Assembly: GCF_000732195.1 (NCBI RefSeq)
Contig: NZ_JNNU01000015.1
Coordinates: 62,001 to 126,000, forward strand
Length of the DNA: 64,000 nt
From: Neorhizobium vignae
GTDB taxonomy: Bacteria > Pseudomonadota > Alphaproteobacteria > Rhizobiales > Rhizobiaceae
Reading direction: 5' to 3'
Below are positions 58,338-64,000 of the stretch, one piece after another. The position numbers were made by a program, and so were the translations under genes. The notes under the pieces were generated by a model, which saw only the letters and a list, made by a program, of their open reading frames with translations, ran no database searches and was not told the origin of the DNA. The number at the start of each line of letters is the position of its first letter. The stretch's first letter is position 1.

Positions 58338-59591
58338 CTATCGAGCCGCTCTCGTCGTTAACCCGGACGTACGGCTTTCGACCTGGGCCAATGGCTGTAT
58401 CGCCTCTGCGTCCCGGTTGTTCGCGGAATCGCTGTAGACGACGCGCAGCAGATCGCCGGGAAGGATCGGGGTCATCTCGGTTGCGGCGAACTCTCGTGTT
58501 TCACCGTTGGCGGTCCGCACGATCTGATAACCGAGCACGCGGCGCTCTCTTTGCTGGTTCGAGGCGGCGCTCTCGCCATAGATCGTCATGATCCGCGTAC
58601 TGTCGGCAAGCCGCGCCGCGACTTCCTCCTGTTCGCGGTGGGCTGCATTGAGTTCGACCAGCAATTGGGTCCGTTGTGCCTGGCGTGCGCTGTCATAACG
58701 AGCGCTCTCCGCCATTTTTGTCCGCTCGGCGACTGCGATTTCGGATGTCAACCGGCTGACCTGTCCCTCGAGTTCGGCGATCGTGCCTTCCTGGACCATC
58801 TGCTGGGAGCCTTCCGTCACGCCCTTGGCGACGAGCCCGTTGATGCTCTGAAGGCGACGCCTTGCCAGGTCTATCCGTTTCGTCATGGTATCGGCCTGCT
58901 CCTGCATCGCGAGGCTGTTTCGCTCCGAGAGCTGGTTCGCCTGGGCCTGGGCTTTTTCTTCCATGGCGAGTGTTTCCATCCGGGCGTTGAGGAGCGATTG
59001 CTCCTGGGCAAGGGCCGGATCGGCGGCGAGGGCCTCCGCCGTGCCGATGGATTTTTCTCCGCGCATTTCCGCCTCCAGGCGGGTGATGCGTGCCTGCAGT
59101 TCCTGCAGGCGTTTTTGGGAGTGTTCGACTTCGCGTTTTACCAGCACTGACCGGTCCTGATCGGCAGCCAGCAAGGGTGTACGATAAACGCCGCCGGCGA
59201 CACTGAGGCCATGAAGGACGGTCATGTTGGCCCGATACGGATATTCGCCGGGGTTGTCGACTTCGCCGAGGACGTAGATCAACTGTGGGTTCTGGGAATT
59301 GGGGCGCAGCATGATCGTGAGATTGGGGCTGTCCTTGAAATAGGTCTTCAGGCGCCCGAGAAGTTGCGCTTCCAGTTCCGAAAGGGAAAGCCCCGCGCTC
59401 TGAATATGGCCCGCCAGCGGGAAGGACAGCCATCCATCCGGGGCAATGACGACTTCGCGGGTAAGCTCAGGCTCCTGGGCAATCCATACCTGCAGCGTAT
59501 CTCCTGGCTGCAGGCGATAGGTCGTCTGAGCTGCAACGTTCCCAAATGTCAGGCAGAGCAAAAGCCCCGCGAGACTCGTTATCCCACGCAT
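58338..59591 (-). CDS. Polysaccharide export protein, ExoF/Wza type
   Basis: 417 residues. Signal peptide MRGITSLAGLLLCLTFGNVAA, without a lipobox. The poly-export domain starts TTYRLQPGDTLQVWIAQEPEL; an SLBB-type domain follows (NPQLIYVLGEVDNPGEYPYR). A long coiled coil (about 155-330) replaces the short linker of Wza, as in S. meliloti ExoF (similar length). The C-terminus ends in LPGDLLRVVYS. The ATG at 59591 is preceded by GGGGG; an in-frame TTG four codons upstream is unlikely. It is the first gene of the minus-strand export operon. Confidence 0.88.
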   Translation of the reverse strand: MRGITSLAGLLLCLTFGNVAAQTTYRLQPGDTLQVWIAQEPELTREVVIAPDGWLSFPLAGHIQSAGLSLSELEAQLLGRLKTYFKDSPNLTIMLRPNSQNPQLIYVLGEVDNPGEYPYRANMTVLHGLSVAGGVYRTPLLAADQDRSVLVKREVEHSQKRLQELQARITRLEAEMRGEKSIGTAEALAADPALAQEQSLLNARMETLAMEEKAQAQANQLSERNSLAMQEQADTMTKRIDLARRRLQSINGLVAKGVTEGSQQMVQEGTIAELEGQVSRLTSEIAVAERTKMAESARYDSARQAQRTQLLVELNAAHREQEEVAARLADSTRIMTIYGESAASNQQRERRVLGYQIVRTANGETREFAATEMTPILPGDLLRVVYSDSANNRDAEAIQPLAQVESRTSGLTTRAAR

Positions 59592-59938
59592 GCAGACCCC
59601 CAATGATCGGTAACCCCTTCCCGTCCAACTGGGACAAGACGGTTTATACTATGGCGGCCTTCGGCACCTGCAAACAGAGCACAAAGAGGTAAGCTTCCGA
59701 TCCCAAATCCTCCATCTAACGGATGAGCCTGAAAGTACTAATCGACTTTAAGATGAGCGCATCGCGCACGGAGCCGCTTGCGAAACGACCGGCCGACCCT
59801 AACCAATATCTCCCGGCGGCAAAGATGGCTCGGCCGAGCGATGCGGCCACGGCCGTGGTGCTTACGGCCTCGGTTCGTTTGTCGGAAAACCGAAGCCATT
59901 CATGCCCAGATCGGGGCAAACGTCGGAGGCCATTTCAG
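59592..59938. other. Divergent spacer between the exporter and SGNH genes
   Basis: A 347-bp region upstream of two divergent genes. An open plus-strand frame runs through it from 59723 in phase with the SGNH gene, but its sequence (Arg/Pro-rich, no signal) looks non-coding and the best ribosome site is at 59925. No distinct operator could be recognised. Confidence 0.5.
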
Positions 59939-60988
59939 ATGTGTTTTTCGAGGATTTTGACAGCGGCTTTCGCGACCTCCACGGTCGGTGCGATCACACT
60001 TGGCGCGGCCATGTTCAAGCCTGATCCAGTGACCGCCGAGCGTGATCTCGAAGCTCCACCTCAGGCCGTTTCGATCGGCAAACGAGACCATATCCTTGTG
60101 TCCGGGCACAGCCTGACCGACCAACCCTATCCTGATCATTTGAAGGGGATCGCCCGACAGGAAGGGATTTCCGTGTCCTTGAGTTTGGAGAACGTGACCG
60201 GTTCTTCAATCCAGCAGCGAACCGGCGGCGGACTCGTCCGATTGACCGACGAGCCTTACAACGTTCTCATCATCACCGAACAACATCGTGTCCTGGATGC
60301 GTTGATGTGGGGCGAAACGGTTCGTTACCTCCATGGCTACCACCACGCGTTCACCGCGGCAAATCCCGCTGGGACCACATACTTCTACACCCCCTGGATA
60401 AGCCTTTCGTCCTTAGCGGATCCGCATCCGTGGATCGAGTATGAGAGGCTGGCTCTGCCCGTCTGGCGATGCGTCGTAAACCGGGTAAACGACAAGATGG
60501 GGGCGGCTGGCCGAAAAAATCATATTCGCTTCATTCCAACATCGCTTGCGCTTGCCGAGCTCGTCGCGCGCCTGGCGTCCGATCCAGCCTTTAGCGGATT
60601 CGAGGACTGGAATGCGGCGGACCGCTTGAAGGCAATCTTCTCCGATGAGGTTCATCTGACGGAACTCGGCTCCTACTACGTGGCTGCCGTAAGCTTCGCG
60701 GCGATCTATGGAGCGGATATCCGTCAGCAACGGCCGCCAGCCTTGCTGGATGCCCGGCAAGCCGACGCGCTCAGGCTATTTGCTGCCGACTTCATGCAAG
60801 GCTATCAGGCAACCAAGATGAATGAAGTGGGCGATTGCGAGGCGCCGGTCTCGCTCGCCTTCGCCTCCCACTACGCGAACTACGTGGCGCGCGCCTACCC
60901 TCGCGAAGGCAGCTATCTCACTACGCAGTTGCTACGCGTCCGGAATATTGTCCGTTTTGCCTGGCGCTTCAGGAAAGGCCTGGAGTGA
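59939..60988 (+). CDS. Secreted SGNH-hydrolase-like protein
   Basis: 349 residues. The N-terminus MCFSRILTAAFATSTVGAIT is a signal peptide or membrane anchor. HILVSGHSLTDQPYPDHL places a nucleophile Ser at 58 in a GHSLT block, and DEVHLTELGSYYVA supplies the Asp/His block near 240. These are the first and last motifs of SGNH esterases; the middle blocks are less clear. GGAGG (59925-59929) nine bases before ATG 59939 decides the start. The context suggests deacylation or acyl transfer on the exported polymer (inference). Catalysis is not proven. Confidence 0.7.
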   Translation: MCFSRILTAAFATSTVGAITLGAAMFKPDPVTAERDLEAPPQAVSIGKRDHILVSGHSLTDQPYPDHLKGIARQEGISVSLSLENVTGSSIQQRTGGGLVRLTDEPYNVLIITEQHRVLDALMWGETVRYLHGYHHAFTAANPAGTTYFYTPWISLSSLADPHPWIEYERLALPVWRCVVNRVNDKMGAAGRKNHIRFIPTSLALAELVARLASDPAFSGFEDWNAADRLKAIFSDEVHLTELGSYYVAAVSFAAIYGADIRQQRPPALLDARQADALRLFAADFMQGYQATKMNEVGDCEAPVSLAFASHYANYVARAYPREGSYLTTQLLRVRNIVRFAWRFRKGLE

Positions 60989-61139
60989 AACGGCTAAGGT
61001 GGATGCCCTCGGTTGAGAGCCGATAGCGGCGCTTCGGGGCCTGGGCCGCCTACGTTGCCCGATACGCCGAAATGAGTAACCCGATAGCCCAAAGATTAGC
61101 GGCGAAACCATTGGCAGCTATGCGAATATCTTTGCAGGG

Positions 61140-62252
61140 ATGCGGAGTTTGGCACAAGGAAACTCCCCTTGTCCGATGCTGATTGTGCCTTGCGAGGATA
61201 GTTGGTTGATATCTTTTTTGCCGATTGTGCATTCTCTGAGAAAGATTGCCGGGATGCCTTTCCCGGATATAGAAGCGGTTGCCGTCGATCGCTGGACGAT
61301 CGCCCCGCAGACGCGGCGCTTCATTCGCCCCGCAAAGTTTCTGCCGCATCATCTCGACCGTATAAAGGGCACGCAATTCGGGCCGGTCGCGGAGGTCGTG
61401 AAGGGCTTTCGTGGAAATTACGAAACCACTCAGGAGGCCACGGTCGGTTACCGGATCAAGAATGTCGACCTCATCGATGGCGTTCTCTATGCGCCGAAGT
61501 GCTCGAGGAGCCTCAGGCCCCGCAGTCGCCGGCTACCTGTCTACGTGCCTCCCAAGCACTCGACCACCGGGGCGCTGTTCGAGAGTTGGGTCGGCAATCG
61601 CTGGTTCGGCAACTGGCTTTCGGATGATTGCCTGACCTATCCGCTGGCGGACCAATACGAAACTCCGATAACGACGCGGCCGATCACGCGGGGGCACGAG
61701 CCGCAATATGCCGCCAAACTCGATCTCAAGCCGATCTATGTCAGCGACGTCCATTTCGACGAGGTCATCCTCTTCAAGGACAAGGGGCAGAACGAGGGCA
61801 AGAAGAAACGGGCCGATCAGGTTCGCGAAAAGCTTCTGGCATCGGCGCCACCTTTTCCCGTTCATCCCGGCGTCTTCATCCTGCGCGGGAACAACGGCGA
61901 AAGCCGCCGGCTGTCGAACGAGTCCGATATCGCCGAACAGTTCGCGAAGAAATACGGTTTCCGGATCATCGATCCGTTGGCCTCGTCGGTCGACGACATC
62001 ATCCACGCCTGTGCCGGAGCCCGCGTCGTTGCAGGCGTCGAAGGCAGCCATCTGGTGCACGGGCTGATGATCATGCCGCCGCATTCTGCCCTGTTCGTCA
62101 TCCAGCCGGCAGATCGGGTGGTTTCAGTTCTCAAGGTCATGACCGATCGTCAGGGACAAGGCTATGCCTTCGTCGTCGGCGAGGGAACCTGCGAGAATTT
62201 TCGGGTCGAGTGGCGTGATATCGACCGCACATTGGAGATGGTGCTCGCATGA
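61140..62252 (+). CDS. Glycosyltransferase family 61 protein
   Basis: 370 residues. The C-terminal GT61 signature is clear: VFILRGNNGESRRLSNESDI near 240, then YGFRIIDPLASSVDDIIHAC and VVAGVEGSHLVHGLMIMPPHS near 300. Family members transfer xylose, GlcNAc or other sugars, and bacterial versions occur in capsule and exopolysaccharide loci. The start is uncertain: ATG 61140 has AGGG upstream; ATGs at 61176 and 61254 are alternatives. The stop overlaps the next gene by four bases (ATGA). Confidence 0.8.
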   Translation: MRSLAQGNSPCPMLIVPCEDSWLISFLPIVHSLRKIAGMPFPDIEAVAVDRWTIAPQTRRFIRPAKFLPHHLDRIKGTQFGPVAEVVKGFRGNYETTQEATVGYRIKNVDLIDGVLYAPKCSRSLRPRSRRLPVYVPPKHSTTGALFESWVGNRWFGNWLSDDCLTYPLADQYETPITTRPITRGHEPQYAAKLDLKPIYVSDVHFDEVILFKDKGQNEGKKKRADQVREKLLASAPPFPVHPGVFILRGNNGESRRLSNESDIAEQFAKKYGFRIIDPLASSVDDIIHACAGARVVAGVEGSHLVHGLMIMPPHSALFVIQPADRVVSVLKVMTDRQGQGYAFVVGEGTCENFRVEWRDIDRTLEMVLA

Positions 62253-62878
62253 CTTCACGGCTTCGTTTTTTCCATCCCCAATCCGCGGCGATGGGCGACC
62301 ATAAGGGTGCGGCATCCCAGCACGCGCCTCCCGTCTCGTTTCGCGAACTGGTGCGGAAGGACTACGAGCGCCACGGCAGGAGGATCCTCGATGCCGGCTT
62401 TATCTCGCTGCTGGTCTATCGCTTCGGCCGGTGGGCGGGGAGCCGTCGGAGCTACCTGGCCAAACGGTTTTTCCAGAAGATCTACGGCGCGATCAACATG
62501 GTCGTTTCGACGCTTACGCGCGTGTGGATACCGGCAGAGGTGACGCTCGGCGAGGGTTTTCACATCATCCACGTAGAGGGATCGATTTCGATCCATCCTG
62601 ACGCCGTGATCGGAAAACGATGCGGCATCATGCACAATGTCACGATCGGCACGAACATGAGCGCCGGTGCACCCAGGATCGGCGATGACGTCTTTATCGG
62701 GGTGAACTCCACCATTCTCGGCGATATCCGTATCGGCGACCGGGTGCGGATAGGAGCCAATACAGCGGTCTCCACGGACGTGCCGTCGGATTCGATCGTC
62801 GTCGGCTCGCCAGCCAAGATCTATCCCCGCCTCGGCCCGTTTTCGAGCGGGCAGCCCAAGACCGATGCCAGTCCCTGA
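62249..62878 (+). CDS. Serine acetyltransferase-like hexapeptide acyltransferase
   Basis: 209 residues. An N-terminal helical region (SFRELVRKDYERHGRRILDA) resembles the CysE-like EPS acetyltransferases. The left-handed beta-helix follows from about 95: GFHIIHVEGSISIHPDAVIG, IMHNVTIGTNMSAGAPRIGD, VFIGVNSTILGDIRIGDRVR and IGANTAVSTDVPSDSIVVGS, ending PAKIYPRLG. The active-site His is in the IIH or IMHN segment. Placed between GT61 and acyl-ligase genes, it more likely acetylates a sugar or sugar-linked amino acid than makes O-acetylserine for cysteine. Confidence 0.85.
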   Translation: MTSRLRFFHPQSAAMGDHKGAASQHAPPVSFRELVRKDYERHGRRILDAGFISLLVYRFGRWAGSRRSYLAKRFFQKIYGAINMVVSTLTRVWIPAEVTLGEGFHIIHVEGSISIHPDAVIGKRCGIMHNVTIGTNMSAGAPRIGDDVFIGVNSTILGDIRIGDRVRIGANTAVSTDVPSDSIVVGSPAKIYPRLGPFSSGQPKTDASP

Positions 62879-62905
62879 TCCACTCATCCGCTGGAGGAGT
62901 TTGCC

Positions 62906-64000
62906 ATGAACGCGTTGACCACCAACTTCTATCAGCTTCTGGCTGACAACCTCGGCTCACGGCCGGGCAAGCCGGCGATCATCGACGGTCATCGCGCGGC
63001 GAGTTATGCCGCGCTTGCGGCCGACGTGGATCGACTGGCAGGTTATCTTCAGAGCCGCAACATCCGGCCGGGCGACCGGGTGATCGTGCACCTGCGCAAG
63101 AGCATCGCCGAGGTCACGGCCATGTTTGCCATCGCCAAGGTGGGCGGGGTGGTCGTCAACGTCAACACGCAATGGACGGTCGAGCAGCTCGAATACGTGG
63201 CCAACGACTGTGGCGCACGCCTGCTGATTGTCGAGGCAAGGGTCGCCGAAGCTCTTGGCGCGCGCAAGCTGCCCGACACGGTCGACAATGTCCTGGTCAA
63301 AGGCAAATTGCCGGCCGAGGCCAGGTTCGATGTCTGGGATCATCTTCCGGAAGATCTTTCTGGCGACGAGATTGCACGCCTCGACACAGAACTTGCGATG
63401 ATCATCTACACGTCCGGTTCGACGGGCATGCCGAAGGGCGTGATGCTGACCCATCGCAACATCGTTGCCGGCGCCCGCTCGGTTTCGCGTTACCTGGGCC
63501 TGAGGGAAGACGACCGGCTACTCAGCATCCTGCCCTACAGCTTCGACTATGGCCTGAACCAGCTGACGACAATGATGCTGATGGGCGGTACCGTCGTGCA
63601 CCAGGCGGTGCCGATGGCCACCGAAATCGTCCTGGCCATGCAGCGGCATCGGGTGACCGGGGTGGCCGCCGTGCCGCCGCTCTGGAGCCAGATCGTGCGT
63701 CTGCTGAAGGACAATCCGGTTGAGTTTCCGGCGCTCCGGCGGATCACCAATTCCGGAGGCAAGATTTCGCTCAACATCCTGGAGCAGATACCGCGGGTCT
63801 TCCCGGATGCGGATGTCTATCTGATGTACGGGCTGACCGAGGCTTTCCGCTCGACCTATCTCTCGCCGCACAAGTTTACCCGCAAGATGGGGGCTATCGG
63901 TCAGGCGATCCCCGGCGCCGAAGTCTATGTCATCAAGCATGGCGAAGGCATCGCCTACCCCGGCGAACAGGGCGAACTCGTTCATCGCGGCCCACTCGTC
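62906..64000 (+). CDS. AMP-forming acyl ligase (partial, cut by window end)
   Basis: 365 codons are visible with no stop before the window edge. ANL superfamily: MIIYTSGSTGMPKGVMLTHR (P-loop, near 165) and YLMYGLTEAFRSTYLSP (near 305) are clear, and GQAIPGAEVYVIK follows. It resembles the acyl-CoA ligases found in polysaccharide loci of the exosortase-A type, where an acyl carrier protein and a PLP decarboxylase lie close by; those would be to the right of the window. GGAGGAG precedes the ATG. It probably activates an acyl or amino acid for decoration of the polymer (inference). Confidence 0.85.
   Translation, partial: MNALTTNFYQLLADNLGSRPGKPAIIDGHRAASYAALAADVDRLAGYLQSRNIRPGDRVIVHLRKSIAEVTAMFAIAKVGGVVVNVNTQWTVEQLEYVANDCGARLLIVEARVAEALGARKLPDTVDNVLVKGKLPAEARFDVWDHLPEDLSGDEIARLDTELAMIIYTSGSTGMPKGVMLTHRNIVAGARSVSRYLGLREDDRLLSILPYSFDYGLNQLTTMMLMGGTVVHQAVPMATEIVLAMQRHRVTGVAAVPPLWSQIVRLLKDNPVEFPALRRITNSGGKISLNILEQIPRVFPDADVYLMYGLTEAFRSTYLSPHKFTRKMGAIGQAIPGAEVYVIKHGEGIAYPGEQGELVHRGPLV

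Noticed and set aside
60985..61045. Short text containing AAGGTGGATGCCCTCGG reminiscent of the 5' end of 23S rRNA
   Set aside because: Similarity is limited to about a dozen bases, with no continuation of the 23S sequence.

Overview
The window is chromosome- or megaplasmid-type DNA from a member of the Rhizobiaceae (Rhizobium, Neorhizobium or Agrobacterium type). The evidence is GC-rich coding sequence, the rhizobial gene order rhaRSTPQUK divergent from rhaDI, a DUF982 protein, many ABC uptake systems, and exopolysaccharide genes that include an ExoF-like exporter. No rRNA, tRNA, CRISPR array or intact insertion sequence was found.

Layout. (1) 1-6420: a small regulon of unknown substrate. 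It holds an orphan peptide-type binding protein, an AroM protein, a regulator that fuses an AroM-like domain to a FixJ-type HTH, and a divergent DUF917 plus hydantoinase/oxoprolinase operon. Two near-identical TAGGG-N6-CCCTA sites lie upstream of its two operons. (2) 6421-8748: a FAD-linked 2-hydroxyacid oxidoreductase and a FadR-type regulator. (3) 8749-19793: a complete L-rhamnose regulon: ABC transporter, mutarotase, kinase, DeoR repressor, isomerase and bifunctional aldolase/dehydrogenase. A large inverted-repeat operator sits between rhaR and rhaD. (4) 19870-22766: a MalY-type C-S lyase/aminotransferase, a DUF982 protein and a fumarylacetoacetate-hydrolase-family enzyme. (5) 23059-33882: an oligopeptide-type ABC transporter mixed with a COG3964 amidohydrolase, a RidA protein, an IclR regulator, a SelA/DgaE-like PLP enzyme and, convergently, a ThDP enzyme like benzoylformate decarboxylase. 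It is probably a catabolic island for a small N- or O-acylated compound. (6) 33978-35943: a GABA-type aminotransferase with an XRE-cupin regulator.

(7) 36236-38674: several small genes: a Cys-rich protein, a protein resembling the SinR/Cas2 fold, a DUF6894 protein and a HEPN-like protein, followed by a LuxR-type regulator. (8) 39311-46625: a dedicated type I secretion locus with two unusual non-RTX cargo candidates. One is a Gln/Asn/Gly/Asp-rich low-complexity protein; the other is an Asn/Gly beta-repeat protein. Their ABC exporter and HlyD adaptor follow. (9) 46626-47696: a gene-poor stretch with terminators and a decayed IS5-type transposase. (10) 47697-64000: a polysaccharide locus with an acyltransferase, a secreted glycosidase-like protein, a Wzy/WaaL-type polymerase or ligase, four glycosyltransferases (one GT61), a BY-kinase-like ATPase that lacks the Walker A lysine, a Wzz/GumC protein, an ExoF/Wza exporter, an SGNH-like protein, a hexapeptide acetyltransferase and an AMP-forming acyl ligase cut by the window edge.

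The best candidates for undescribed biology are the AroM-HTH regulon with its shared operators, the non-RTX type I secretion locus, and the COG3964/SelA-like/ThDP catabolic island. All functions are inferred from sequence patterns. No database search was run.
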